DNA of 64,000 bases from Yarrowia lipolytica (taxonomy: Eukaryota > Ascomycota > Dipodascomycetes > Dipodascales), in NCBI RefSeq assembly GCF_001761485.1, contig NC_090773.1, positions 806,001-870,000 on the forward strand, given 5' to 3'. This document shows positions 11,433 through 21,622 of the stretch, piece by piece. The position numbers and the translations under genes are program-made. The notes under the pieces were generated by a model. That model was not told where the DNA came from and ran no database searches. It saw only the letters and a program-made list of their open reading frames with translations. How positions within the stretch are numbered: position 1 is the first letter of the stretch; every line of letters starts with the position of its first letter.

Positions 11433-12147
11433 AGTCTATCTCTGGCTATTTTCTCCATTTGACTGTATATACCTCCACCTACTGGACCATCAGATAATTG
11501 GTATAGGCATAAATATGTCACAACTTTAAGATGCATAAATTTACGATAACCGAGATGCGGGGCAGAGTTGCATATATTTCGCTAACGAGGGGATAGGTAG
11601 ATATTGTAACAAGTTAAATCGAATATCCAAGGTCAGACAAGTTGATTTATGTGAAAAAACCCCTAACTTTCCCGGTTGGATCACCCACAATATGCGACGC
11701 AACAATTTCGCTGGAAACTCTAAATTATGATACTTTATGTGATCTCCAGAGATAATCTATGGGGTCTCAAAGGGATAGAAGGGCAATATAAAGTGCTCAT
11801 GATGGGGATGTGAGGGTGATTCACAGGTCTATCGAGATTCCAAAAATCTGGGACCTCTAGTACATGCATTATGAGGTTTCCCAAACGACAAACAAAGTTC
11901 CCACCAAAACCCCGTTTAGTCTTGTATTAACAGATCTCGCCCCAGTCAGTGCATGATATCGCACGATTTCTGGTTGGTTGCGCAAAGCTGCGTTTGATCT
12001 GCTTCGCCGCAACCTACTTTATGCAAACGGAAGGTGTTGCGAACTGTATCAGTGGTTCGAACCTGCTGACGGTGTTTCTACAGGCAACTTGATTGTAAGC
12101 GATCTCTCTAGTGTGTCAATTCATTCCACCTCTTATATATACATACG
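11433..12147. other. Upstream region of the orphan gene
   Basis: These 715 bp are the 5' flank of the 10488-11432 gene and the 3' flank of the acetyltransferase gene. The sequence is AT-rich (AAATATG, ATAAATATG runs) and no gene or repeat was recognised. Confidence 0.5.
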
Positions 12148-12699
12148 CTATACGCTCCAGTAGTACTGGACGCCGTTCTCTTCTTCTCTTAGCGTGAGAC
12201 CAGCGTTACAGATGGTCTTAGCACTTGCCGGGTTGTTGGACCTGCACGCAGCACAGCAGAAGTCGACCGCCATGACGTCACGTGCATATTGGAATACGGC
12301 CTGCACCACCAGGCTCATCAGACCGTGTCCCTGGTATCCTTCTGCCAGCCAGTATCCCACCTCGGCGCTCCGGCCGTCTGCGCTTCTGAAGTGCGGATCA
12401 ATGGCGTAAAACGGGGTGGTGGAATCACTCAGTCTCAGATCAATGCATCCCATGGCCATATCGCCTTTTTGCGAGTCGCGAACGGCAAAAACCACCGGCA
12501 ATTGCTCGCCATTCCAGCTATAGCGAGCCGAGTCGGCCTTGGAGCAGAAATCTCTGGCCTTGCCCTCGTCGTACGGGGTAGGAATGTCTAGTCGAGACAG
12601 AACGTTGGGGTTGGACACGGCCTCATAGACCGCCATCCAGTCGTTGTGGGTCAATGGCGAAATGTAGAGATCGCTGCGGGTGGGTACGTTCAGTCGCAT
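12148..12699 (-). CDS. GNAT-family N-acetyltransferase (RimJ/RimL type)
   Basis: The protein has 183 residues, started at the first in-frame ATG (MRLNVPTRSDLYISPLT). It has the shape of small RimJ/RimL-like acetyltransferases: an N-terminal LYISPLTHNDWMAVYEA segment, a central VVFAVRDSQKGDMAMGCIDL strand pair, SAEVGYWLAEGYQGHGLMS (motif A, the acetyl-CoA pyrophosphate loop, here as GYQGHG), then FCCAACRSNNPASAKTICNAG (motif B, the N-x-x-S type helix). The substrate cannot be told; relatives act on protein N-termini, small amines or antibiotics. No targeting signal is visible, so it is likely cytosolic. It stands alone between two long intergenic regions. Confidence 0.85.
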   Translation of the reverse strand: MRLNVPTRSDLYISPLTHNDWMAVYEAVSNPNVLSRLDIPTPYDEGKARDFCSKADSARYSWNGEQLPVVFAVRDSQKGDMAMGCIDLRLSDSTTPFYAIDPHFRSADGRSAEVGYWLAEGYQGHGLMSLVVQAVFQYARDVMAVDFCCAACRSNNPASAKTICNAGLTLREEENGVQYYWSV

Positions 12700-13216
12700 G
12701 GGTGTAAGTGGTGTAACCTCCAACCGCAAAATCAATCGATACCCTCCCTATATGTATCTATGACTCTTGTGTTGACTTCACACCCACGAGCCTTGTTTGC
12801 ATCACTTAGAGTTGCACCAAACGAGGTGATGAAAAGGTATTATAAGCGAGTACTGGGCTCGATGAGTCTGTCATTGTAGATTGGCTGCCCATTCGTCAGA
12901 CCAATCACAACGCCGTATTTCAGGCATGCAAAAACAGCCCCTTAATCGCCAACTGCCCAGAGTAAACCGCCAAATCAACCCTCCTCCCCCTACCTAATCT
13001 CCAGACATCTAGAATCGCCACCCACTGGGATGCGGCTAACACTGCGTCAGTCATAACTTTGTTCGAGAACGTAAACCCGAGTAAAAACGGTCGAATGTGG
13101 TACAGGATTGTGTGGGAGACGCCAGTGAACATATTCTCGTTTTCAGAATCCAATTTGAACCCCAGTTGCAAAAGTTGACACAACTCTAGATCTGCTTCCA
13201 AATATAGAATCATAAC

Positions 13217-13227
13217 AAGGGTTAGGG
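13217..13227 (+). promoter_or_regulatory. TTAGGG-type motif
   Basis: AAGGGTTAGGG is an exact GGGTTAGGG core in the divergent region between the acetyltransferase and phosphatase genes. Confidence 0.35.
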
Positions 13228-13986
13228 TGTGATTATATAATATTGGTCTTAATTGATGTGCTAGGGCTTTAAAAGTTGGTTAAAATAACGCTCTAATGCC
13301 TTTTTAATATATTGTCTTTTTCAAAATCTCAAATCGGACACTTCTTCGTGTATGAGACTCCATTTTTTGGCTCCGTCACGTGATATGTATTATCAGCTAT
13401 AGTGGTGTAAACAAAGTTTTTTACTAGCTGTAATGGCATTTTGTCGGAGTGGTAAATCGCCTTCTTGTTGTGCGTTCGAGTTCTGGACTCTGCACTGGGC
13501 TACTTTGTTGTCCTTTCCGAATTCTGCGGTTGATGGGCGTCTCGGTCTGAGTAATCGGCTTTGAGATTTCCGTTCTAAGATTAACTGGGATACTTCAGTG
13601 GAGCAATCCAGCAGAGATCCAGTTGCCGTGGGTATGGCGGTGGGATAGCAACAAAGTGGTATATGTTATGGAAGGTATTTGCAATCACGACTCTCTTTTT
13701 GCTAGGTGATGTTCTATCTTTTGCTTCATACGCCAGGATAATGTAATTTCTCATTTCAATTGGACCTCGTGTCGAAGTGGATACTTCTAGCGCTACTTTT
13801 AGTCGTCCCATGATGGTATTCACTTTTCACTCGATAGCTGATATCATTTCTCAACTGGTGATACCCACTTTCCTTCGAAATGAGTCAATGCAGTCATGTC
13901 CTTTTCATTTATGTTCATTTTTCATTTATTTCAATTTCTTTCTTAATATATTTAATTTTCAAGCTTCAATTTTCAATTTTTAATTC

Positions 13987-14090
13987 CACTTTTTACTTCA
14001 CTTTTTACTTCACTTTTTACTTCACTTTTTACTTCACTTTTTACTTCACTTTTTACTTCACTTTTCACTTCACTTTTTACTTCACTTTTT
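13987..14090. repeat. 12-bp minisatellite, about 8.7 copies
   Basis: The unit CACTTTTTACTT is repeated head to tail. Units 1-6 and 8 are identical, unit 7 has one change (CACTTTTCACTT), and the last unit is cut after 8 nt. It begins after a T-rich tract and ends at AAGCTT. The pyrimidine-rich strand is the plus strand. Confidence 0.95.
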
Positions 14091-14435
14091 AAGCTTCTTT
14101 AAGGTGTATATTTGAACGATCCAAAAGTGCCAATACTAGTCACAGATGAATTCTGAAAAAACTGAAAAAGCTCCCTAAAACCCAGCAATAAAATTAATGA
14201 CATGATCTCATCTTGTTCCGATACAAAATCTCACCCCACAACCAGACAACTACCACATCTCATTTAAACTCAATTTCGAAACGGTCGTTTGCTTACGCTG
14301 CAAATAAACTTTTTGGTCTGGCGACGCACTGAACATTGACGGAGCTGATTGCAAGTGGGCAACAGGTCTCTCCAAACGGCATAGAGCTGCACAGCTTCAC
14401 ACACATATATATATACTTTTTTTTGGTAATTTTGG

Positions 14436-14443
14436 TCACGTGA
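14436..14443. promoter_or_regulatory. TCACGTGA palindromic box
   Basis: A perfect TCACGTGA E-box lies about 160 bp upstream of the phosphatase start, the type bound by Cbf1/Pho4-class bHLH factors. Confidence 0.45.
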
Positions 14444-14599
14444 CACAAACGGTCCAATCCGGCCCCTCCCATCACTGTTATCCCACGTTGTACTCATGCA
14501 CAGCCCATGCGTTTATGCACCACAGTAAGTTGCCAACAAGCACACATCTCCAACTATCTCCATCATCGCCACGAGCACTTGTCACCATCTCACGACCCG

Positions 14600-17500
14600 A
14601 TGAAAGTCTACGTGTACGAAAACCCTCGTTCGCTGGCGCTGGTGTCGGAGAAGTATGCGCTGGTGTTCCGGTATGCGACGCCGACCGACGACAAGAACCG
14701 GCCCCGGTGCATTGTGGAGTTTGCGCCGATTGAGAAGATTGATTTCCGCAAGCACCGGGCGCTGTCGCCGCTCGATTGCCACGGATTTTTGGGTCTCATC
14801 AACATTTCAAGCGACGTCTTTTTGTGTGTGATCACCGCCAAGTCGCTGGTGGCTTCTCCTCGGCCTGGAGAAACCATCAACCGGGTGGTGGGTGTGGAGT
14901 TCCATTGTCTCAACAGAAACACTTGGGACTTTGTGACGCTGGACCTCAACGGTTATCCTATTGATTTGCACGACCAGGCCAGCAGTTCTGGCATCACCGA
15001 GCACCCCTGCACACAGCTTCGAAAGATGCTCACCAACTCATCCTTCTACTACTCGACGGACTTTGATCTCACGTCGTCCATGCAGACCCGAGGCACTGCC
15101 CAGCCCGCCAGCATGCGCAATCCCGCCGGTCAGGTCATTTCAACCCTCGAGTCGTCCGACGCCTCCTTCCTGTGGAACTCGTACATGATGACGGAGCTCG
15201 TCAAGTTCAGAGACAACTTGCCCGACTTTGAACGCAGCGAGTTGGACAAGTGCGGCTTTTTGACCACACTGATCCGGGGCTTTGCCGAAACGGTCAACAC
15301 GCGGATCGGTAACTACGACGAGAACCCCATCTCGTGCCGACTCACCATTGTGTCCAAACAATCATGTCGAATGGCCGGTACCCGGTTTCTGGCCAGAGGT
15401 ATCGATGATGACGGCTTTGTCGCCAACTTTGTCGAGACAGAAACGATCCTGTACACAGAACGAGGCCAGGCGCAGATTGTGTGCGCATTTCTGCAGGTGC
15501 GAGGCTCGGTGCCTTTCTTCTGGGAACAGGACTCCCAGCTGCTCAGCAACAAGGTGCAGATCACCCGGTCCATTGACGCGGCACAGCCGGCATTCGAGCG
15601 ACATATGGACTACCTGTGTAACAAGTATGGCTCCATCCACGTGGTCAACCTGCTCTCTCGTGAAAAGTCGCACGAAAACGAACTCACCCAGCGATACCAT
15701 GGCCATATCAAGAAGCTCAACGAGGCAGGAGGCTCGCATTCCACCGACCCTGCTTCTGGATCGTCTCGAGGAGGTCTTGTGGCCGTGACCGACTTTGATT
15801 TTCACCACGAAGTCTCTAAGCAGGGCTACTCTGCTGCTACTCGTGTTCTCAACCGGGTCATTGACGCCATGGAGGAGTACGGCTTTTACTCTGCCGACTC
15901 TTCCAGTCCCAATGTGACTCTCCAGAACGGTGTTTTCCGAACAAACTGTCTGGACTGTCTGGATCGAACCAACATGATCCAGCAGGTTATTTCTCGTCAG
16001 GCCCTTCAGATCTTCCTGGATCGAAACCATCTCGGCTGCAACCCCGATTTTTGGAGCAAACATAACATCTTGTGGGCCGATAACGGCGATCAGCTGTCCC
16101 AGATTTACGCTGGAACCAACGCTCTCAAAACCAGTTACACTCGGTCCGGAAAGATGAACCTGGCTGGAGCTCTGGCCGATGTGACAAAATCCGTGGGACG
16201 TCTGTACATCAACAACTTCACCGACAAGACGAAACAGAACACCACGGACGTTCTTCTCGGCCGACTCTCGGACCAGGAGGGAATTCTCTTGTACGACCCA
16301 ATCAACGATTTTGTGGTCAAGGAGCTGGAGCGCCGAAAACTCGAGTTCTCGTCCACCACCAACATCAAGGTATTTGCTGGCACCTTCAATCTCAACGGCG
16401 AGCTGTCTGATGCCGATCTCGCGGGCTGGTTCTTCCCTCCCAAGTCTGCGAAGGAGCTTTCTGGGGGCGCAGGTTTTGATGTGCATGACGACTTGCCCTC
16501 CATTGTGCTCGTGGGCTTTCAAGAAATCGTCCAGCTGACGCCCGGACAGATTCTGAATGCGGATCCGGGCAAAAAGGAGTTCTGGGAGAAGCGTGTGGAG
16601 GCTGTTCTCAACACGCGCGACGAGTACGTGCTTCTGCGGTCTCACCAGCTGGTGGGAACTGCTCTGTTGCTGTTTGTAAGAAAGGCCGAAGTTGGCTTTG
16701 TCAAGAACATTGAGGGAGCTATCAAGAAGACTGGTCTTGGAGGTATGGCCGGAAACAAGGGAGGAGTGGCTGTGTCGTTTTCATACGCCAACACCCGGTT
16801 CTGCTTTATTACCGCGCATCTTGCAGCCGGTACTTCCAACATTGAAGAGCGTCATCACGATTTCAAGACGCTCAATACCGGTCTGCGGTTCTCGAGAGGT
16901 CTCACAATCAAGGACCACGACTGTGTTATTTGGTTGGGAGACTTCAACTACCGAATTGATATGGATGGAGATGTGGTGCGTCAGATTGTGGCCAAAAAGG
17001 AATATGGTCTGCTGTTTGAACACGATCAGCTCAACAGACAGATGGTGCTTGGAGAAACGTTCCCTTACTACAACGAGATGGAGATCAACTTCCCCCCTAC
17101 GTACAAGTTTGACAACGGAACAGCCACCTACGACACCTCTGAGAAGTTCAGAACTCCTTCGTGGACTGACCGAGTGCTGTACAAGGGCACTGGTCTGCGG
17201 GGCATCAACTACGGTTGTGTTTCAGACCTGCTGTTCTCGGACCATAGACCCGTCTACGCCGAGTTCAACGCCCAGATTCTCATTGTTGACCAGAAACGAA
17301 AAGCCGCACTTGGAAAGGAGCTGTACGACAAGCGTCGAAGCGAAATGGGCGGCTCCAACGATCTCATTTCGCTGTCTGATCTCAACGAGGTTACCCTCAC
17401 CCACGGTCTGCCTCCTCCCTCTACTGACGCGCGAAAGTGGTGGATCAGTGGAGGCCAGACTGCCAAGGTTCCCATTGTTCCCCCCGCCAAGGGCATGATT

Positions 17501-17785
17501 CTCAACCCCAAGAAAATCAACCCGTTCGAGGGCGATCTGCCCGACTTCGTCGACAAGCCTGCTCTTCCCCCGCGACGAAAACCCATTGGAAGTCCGCCCG
17601 TGAAACCGATGCCCAAACCCAAGCCTTCGTCTCTTCGCTCGGCCTCTGCTGTCAGCGCCACTGCTCCCCAGCTCCCCATTCCGGAGCTGTCGCAAACCTC
17701 TCTGCTAGACATGCCCATTGGCCCCATTGAGAGCCAGAGCAGCGCAGGACAGAGCAGCAGCACCGAGAAGAGTTTGCTTGACTAG
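14600..17785 (+). CDS. INP52: Synaptojanin-like phosphoinositide phosphatase (Sac1 + 5-phosphatase)
   Basis: This 1061-residue two-domain phosphatase removes phosphates from PI4P/PI3P (Sac1 domain) and from PI(4,5)P2 (5-phosphatase domain), controlling endocytosis and actin at the plasma membrane. The start MKVYVYENPRSLALVSEKYA matches family N-termini; an upstream in-frame ATG at 14507 would add 31 unrelated residues. The Sac1 domain spans about 1-600 and carries an intact catalytic CX5R loop, NCLDCLDRTN (Cys450, Arg456). The 5-phosphatase domain (about 620-940) has VLVGFQEIVQL, GGMAGNKGGVAVSF, FITAHLAAG, WLGDFNYRID (W778) and TPSWTDRVLY (P853-D857). The tail is proline-rich (KPMPKPKPSS) and could bind SH3 proteins. 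The intact Sac1 loop argues for an Inp52/Inp53-like enzyme and against Inp51, whose Sac1 domain is dead. Paralogue choice is tentative. Confidence 0.93.
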   Translation: MKVYVYENPRSLALVSEKYALVFRYATPTDDKNRPRCIVEFAPIEKIDFRKHRALSPLDCHGFLGLINISSDVFLCVITAKSLVASPRPGETINRVVGVEFHCLNRNTWDFVTLDLNGYPIDLHDQASSSGITEHPCTQLRKMLTNSSFYYSTDFDLTSSMQTRGTAQPASMRNPAGQVISTLESSDASFLWNSYMMTELVKFRDNLPDFERSELDKCGFLTTLIRGFAETVNTRIGNYDENPISCRLTIVSKQSCRMAGTRFLARGIDDDGFVANFVETETILYTERGQAQIVCAFLQVRGSVPFFWEQDSQLLSNKVQITRSIDAAQPAFERHMDYLCNKYGSIHVVNLLSREKSHENELTQRYHGHIKKLNEAGGSHSTDPASGSSRGGLVAVTDFDFHHEVSKQGYSAATRVLNRVIDAMEEYGFYSADSSSPNVTLQNGVFRTNCLDCLDRTNMIQQVISRQALQIFLDRNHLGCNPDFWSKHNILWADNGDQLSQIYAGTNALKTSYTRSGKMNLAGALADVTKSVGRLYINNFTDKTKQNTTDVLLGRLSDQEGILLYDPINDFVVKELERRKLEFSSTTNIKVFAGTFNLNGELSDADLAGWFFPPKSAKELSGGAGFDVHDDLPSIVLVGFQEIVQLTPGQILNADPGKKEFWEKRVEAVLNTRDEYVLLRSHQLVGTALLLFVRKAEVGFVKNIEGAIKKTGLGGMAGNKGGVAVSFSYANTRFCFITAHLAAGTSNIEERHHDFKTLNTGLRFSRGLTIKDHDCVIWLGDFNYRIDMDGDVVRQIVAKKEYGLLFEHDQLNRQMVLGETFPYYNEMEINFPPTYKFDNGTATYDTSEKFRTPSWTDRVLYKGTGLRGINYGCVSDLLFSDHRPVYAEFNAQILIVDQKRKAALGKELYDKRRSEMGGSNDLISLSDLNEVTLTHGLPPPSTDARKWWISGGQTAKVPIVPPAKGMILNPKKINPFEGDLPDFVDKPALPPRRKPIGSPPVKPMPKPKPSSLRSASAVSATAPQLPIPELSQTSLLDMPIGPIESQSSAGQSSSTEKSLLD

Positions 17786-19153
17786 ATGGACTACGAGTGC
17801 CTAGAGCACTCCCAAGTATTCTCACTATAGACGTTACAAATAATGATTGATGAGCCGGACCCGGACGGGGCATATTGGCCCTCGTAAAGCAAATAAGGGT
17901 AAGCGAGGTTGCCGCTAGTGAGAAGGGGTAGTGTGACCATTGAGGTTAACTATGCTATATGGAAGCTGTGAATTCGGCGTGGAAGACACTGCTGAGTTTT
18001 TCACGCTGTGGGGAAGGTACAAAAAATCTGATGATACCATTGCATCCCTTTGGCCGGGCGATTACAGCAGTATAAGTAAGTCCTCCAGAAAGTGGATATG
18101 GCGTGTTTTAGCCCTGTCTCGGAGGAAAGATGCACTACTGTACTGAAGCTAGCTACCGCTAGTTGCCGTGCTTGTAGAGACGTGTGTTGGCTTTTGTTCC
18201 TTGAGAAGGGAATTGGGGAGACTACTTGTAGTCGTTGTCGTGCTGACTGAAGTTATTCGTCCCCCCATGGTTCTGGTGATGGCGAGGTTATGAAAAGTTC
18301 CTTGCTCACATTGTAGGAATGCTAAAGGGGTTCGAAAGAACCAATCGATTCCCCTCGTCGTTCTAGTTGTATTCGCAGTCTGCTGTTCGCCAGATACTGT
18401 CCATTAGCGTGTCATGACGAGTTCCAGAACCTCCCCATCTCTGTTAGTCCGTTGACCCCCACTTGGCTAGCTGTGAGCGACCAGAGATTGAAGAGGTTGG
18501 GGGGAGTAGGCACACAGTCGGTGAAAGCTGTCGTAAATTGCACCCGTGGTAACAGAGCCCCGCGGATAGAACCCACGGCCTCCTGGGTTGTCCATCGAGT
18601 CGTCAGTCCGCCCGTTTCAAAGTTCACACGGCACATTGGGCTGCATATGGGAAGCAGAGATGGTTGAAGGAGATCCGGGGTTATAGGGAGACCATGTAGG
18701 GAGAACATGTAGGTGAACAAGGGGTATATATATTTCAGACCCGACCGGTGACACAAACTGTGTGGTGATTGATAAAGGGTGAAATTTGACAGTAAAATAC
18801 AAGACAGAAACACCCTCGACCGTGCGAGCACTCGTATCGATAGCTACTACCCCCAGTATGCATCTCGTCTAATTTGCGTAGTTTTAATTACACAGCCCAC
18901 TTTTGGGAATCGCTAGGTCATGTGACCACTGGACTTGCACAAAAAAGACACTTCCAGGCGGAATCCAGTCGCAGTGGTCCCTTGTACAGCCTCCATATTC
19001 TCCATACACCTGTATCTGCCCTCCCCAACTCTCCCTACTCATAGATTATCTCCCCACCAAGGTTAGGGCTAACGTATATACGATAGAGCCCTCATGCATG
19101 GACAAGAGATAGTTGTCTTTGCATCCCCACGGACAGTTTGAACTCGCCTCAAG
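17786..19153. other. Intergenic region
   Basis: No supported gene lies in these 1.4 kb between two same-direction genes. It contains the phosphatase 3' flank, TCATGTGACC at 18917, and a GGTTAGGGCTAAC element close to the next start. Confidence 0.6.
19063..19075 (+). promoter_or_regulatory. TTAGGG-type motif just upstream of the WD40 gene
   Basis: GGTTAGGGCTAAC lies about 80-90 bp before the ATG at 19154. The core is flanked by the inverted GTTAG/CTAAC, giving partial dyad symmetry. Confidence 0.4.
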
Positions 19154-21622
19154 ATGCGAAAATCGTCGAAAAAACTCGTGTACACGCTGGCGCCCGAGAG
19201 CTTCACCAACGGCCACTCGCTGGGCGTCAATTCGCTCTGTGCCCACGATGATCTGTTGTATTCCGCCGGTCGAGACGGAGTGGTAAACATGTGGTCGACT
19301 TCGAAAACCGCCCCCACCAAGTTTGTGGCTGCCAACCAGATGCACACGCACTGGGTCAACGACATTTGCACCGTCAACAATGGCCGCAGCATACTGTCGG
19401 CGTCGTCGGACCTGTCGGTGAAGCTGTGGACCCCCAGCAGAAACGAAACGGTGCTGGTGGGCCACCACAGAGACTACGTCAAGTGCATTGCCGAGAGAGG
19501 CCAGGCAGATCCCACGTGGGCAGCCACGGGCGGACTGGATCAGCAAATCATCATCTGGGACCTCGTGGCGCTCAAGCAGCGGGCCGTCATGAAACCCACC
19601 TCGTCCAACCAGGCCGCCCGTTCCCAGCAGCATTTGTCACTCTACTCGCTTGCAGCCTCTTCCAGTGGCTCACAGCTCGTGGTGGGAGGCGGACCCGACG
19701 GAATCATTCGGTGTTGGGACGCCCGAGAACCCGAAAGGGTCCAGGCCATGCTCGTGGGCCACACTGACAATGTGCGGTCCATCGTGCTGCCCGAAGACGT
19801 TGGCGGCACGCCCGGAGGACTCATTTCGGCCTCCAGTGACGGCACCGTGCGGCTGTGGGACGTGGGTATGCGAAAGGTCGTTTCTACTCTCGATTCGCAT
19901 GTAGACTCCGTCTGGTCTCTCAGCATGACGGACCCCGAGACACTGTACTCGGCCGACCGGTCGGGTCTGGTCATCAAGACGGACCTCAGCCGCGGTCTGG
20001 ATGTCGACTCCGAGGTCGTGTGCCGCGAGCACGGCTCTGTGAACCGAGTTCTAGCTGTAGACGGCTCGGTTTGGACCGCCACAGAAAACTCGCGAATCCA
20101 CAGATGGGCAGACGTGGCAGTGCGACCTGGAAAACAGGTCTCGGAGGTACCCGAGGAGCCCACAGCGCCCGTGCGAACCAAGGGCCATGCCCATTCGGGC
20201 TCACATGACTGGGGAGATTGGACCATCAAGTTTCATGGAGATGGTAAACCCGAAGAGGGCGGCCTGGAGACCACAGAGGTGACCACGTCGGAAACCCCGT
20301 CTGACACTCCTTCAGATACACTGCTGGAGACTCTACAGGGCCAAAACGGTCTCATCAAACACAAACTGCTACTCAACAGAAGACAAGTCCTTGCCATTGA
20401 TACGGCTGGTGAAGTGAGTCTGTGGGATCTTGTCCTGTGTCGGGAGGTGCAAAAGTTTGGCAAGCGAGATATGGACGAGGTGTTCAACGAGCTCAAGACC
20501 CACGAAATTGGAGTTGCTTGGTGCCAGGTGCAAACCAAGTCCGGACGACTGTATGTCACCCTGGAAGAAAACTCGTTCAGCGATGGAGAAGTATACATTG
20601 ACGAGCTGGGAACGGATTATGTTTTCCCCGAAGACTTTGTGCGTTCTTCAGCCTCCACTACTTCGTCTGGACTGGATAATCCGGATCAGCGGCTTAATCT
20701 CGGCCAGTGGATCCTCACTAATCTGTTCACCAATCTCATTGATAAACAGCTGGAGAGTGACGCCGACTACAGACGACACTTTGATGAGTACAGAGCCAAC
20801 GAGGAGCGGGCTGCTGCTGCCGCACTGGCTGCCAAAGAGGAGAAGCAGCTGCCTCCTACCCCTGCAGAAGATGTTTCTGCTGCCAACGCAGCCAACAACG
20901 TCAAGGAGGAGCCGTCTAAGTTCCGTCTGTTTGGCAAAAAGAAGCGAAATTCCGTCGCTGGTGCCTCTTCCACCCCCACAGTCAACACGGCAGCAGCCGC
21001 GGCCACAACTAACGGTACAAGTAAGCCCACTTCTCCCGTGGCCACTACCCGACCGTCTACTGCCGCCAACGCTGCTGCCGCCTCTTCTGCTGCTGCCGAT
21101 GTGCCTCCTCCCAACCTGGAAGCCATTACTGCAACTACACGGGCCAAGTATGCGTCTTCAAGCGACGCCTCTCTGCTCAAGCCACCATCCCTCCCCAAGC
21201 TCGAGATCCCCAATGTCGTGGTTATCATTTCGCAATACAATTCTGACTTTGGCGAAAACATGGACTTGGTGTGTGAGCAGCGCGACAAGTTTGAGAGTCA
21301 TTACAACGACCTGCCCGATTGGGTGGTAAATTTGCTTCTGTTCAACCAGATTCCACACAAGGATCCCGTCAAGGTGAACTTCACGCTGACACCGGAGCAC
21401 GAGAAGGATGCCATCAACCCCCCTAGACTCAGTGCGTACCGAATGCTGCGTATTAAGAGGATTACTAATTACATTAGCGATCATCTGGCGTCTAGACCTA
21501 ATCCTGAAACCATTGAGTTGTCCTGTCAGGGCCGTGTTCTGGGACCTAAGGAGACGTTGGCCAGTGTGAGAAGCCTGTGGAAGACGGGAGGAGACGTGGT
21601 TATCAATTATCGTTTTGTGTAA
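19154..21622 (+). CDS. DUF1: WDR48/UAF1-type WD40 protein (deubiquitinase cofactor)
   Basis: The product is 822 residues. The N-terminal 330 residues form a WD40 propeller with recognisable blades (GVNSLCAHDDLLYSAGRDG, ISASSDGTVRLWDVG, LIIWDL-like strands, TDNVRSIVLPED). A linker at about 340-600 is low-complexity (TPSDTPSDT; Ala/Thr-rich 580-650). The C-terminal 140 residues match the WDR48 C-terminal module: PNVVVIISQYNSDFGENMDL, LPDWVVNLLLFNQIP, and a ubiquitin-like end LSCQGRVLGPKETLASVRSLW. Relatives (human WDR48, fission yeast Bun107, budding yeast Duf1) bind and activate USP1/12/46-type or Ubp9/13 deubiquitinases. The ATG at 19154 starts MRKSSKKLVYTLAPES, as in relatives. No intron is needed. 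Confidence 0.9.
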   Translation: MRKSSKKLVYTLAPESFTNGHSLGVNSLCAHDDLLYSAGRDGVVNMWSTSKTAPTKFVAANQMHTHWVNDICTVNNGRSILSASSDLSVKLWTPSRNETVLVGHHRDYVKCIAERGQADPTWAATGGLDQQIIIWDLVALKQRAVMKPTSSNQAARSQQHLSLYSLAASSSGSQLVVGGGPDGIIRCWDAREPERVQAMLVGHTDNVRSIVLPEDVGGTPGGLISASSDGTVRLWDVGMRKVVSTLDSHVDSVWSLSMTDPETLYSADRSGLVIKTDLSRGLDVDSEVVCREHGSVNRVLAVDGSVWTATENSRIHRWADVAVRPGKQVSEVPEEPTAPVRTKGHAHSGSHDWGDWTIKFHGDGKPEEGGLETTEVTTSETPSDTPSDTLLETLQGQNGLIKHKLLLNRRQVLAIDTAGEVSLWDLVLCREVQKFGKRDMDEVFNELKTHEIGVAWCQVQTKSGRLYVTLEENSFSDGEVYIDELGTDYVFPEDFVRSSASTTSSGLDNPDQRLNLGQWILTNLFTNLIDKQLESDADYRRHFDEYRANEERAAAAALAAKEEKQLPPTPAEDVSAANAANNVKEEPSKFRLFGKKKRNSVAGASSTPTVNTAAAAATTNGTSKPTSPVATTRPSTAANAAAASSAAADVPPPNLEAITATTRAKYASSSDASLLKPPSLPKLEIPNVVVIISQYNSDFGENMDLVCEQRDKFESHYNDLPDWVVNLLLFNQIPHKDPVKVNFTLTPEHEKDAINPPRLSAYRMLRIKRITNYISDHLASRPNPETIELSCQGRVLGPKETLASVRSLWKTGGDVVINYRFV

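Larger units (their letters stand above)
12700..14599. other. Intergenic region with minisatellite
   Basis: These 1.9 kb lie between the divergent acetyltransferase and phosphatase genes. They hold a GGGTTAGGG motif (13217-13227), TCACGTGAT at 13377, the 12-bp minisatellite at 13987-14090, an AT stretch (ATATATATATAC, 14405-14416) and a TCACGTGA box at 14436-14443. A 97-codon ATG frame at 12920-13213 (minus) has no recognisable domain. Confidence 0.6.

Noticed and set aside
12045-12070. GTGGTTCGAACCTGC resembling a tRNA T arm
   Set aside because: The stem pairs poorly and no A box or acceptor stem is found around it.
12920-13213. 97-codon minus-strand frame with an ATG
   Set aside because: No family resemblance and no promoter features. 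The hydrophobic pattern is irregular. Length is within what chance gives in 1.9 kb of intergenic DNA.
13880-14092. 70-codon frame reading Phe-Thr-Phe-Tyr repeats
   Set aside because: It is simply the 12-bp minisatellite read in one frame; it has no start context or non-repeat conserved part.
14507-14599. Upstream ATG of the phosphatase gene followed by GTAAGT
   Set aside because: It could suggest a tiny first exon or a longer N-terminus, but no CTAAC-AG acceptor is found nearby and family N-termini match the ATG at 14600.
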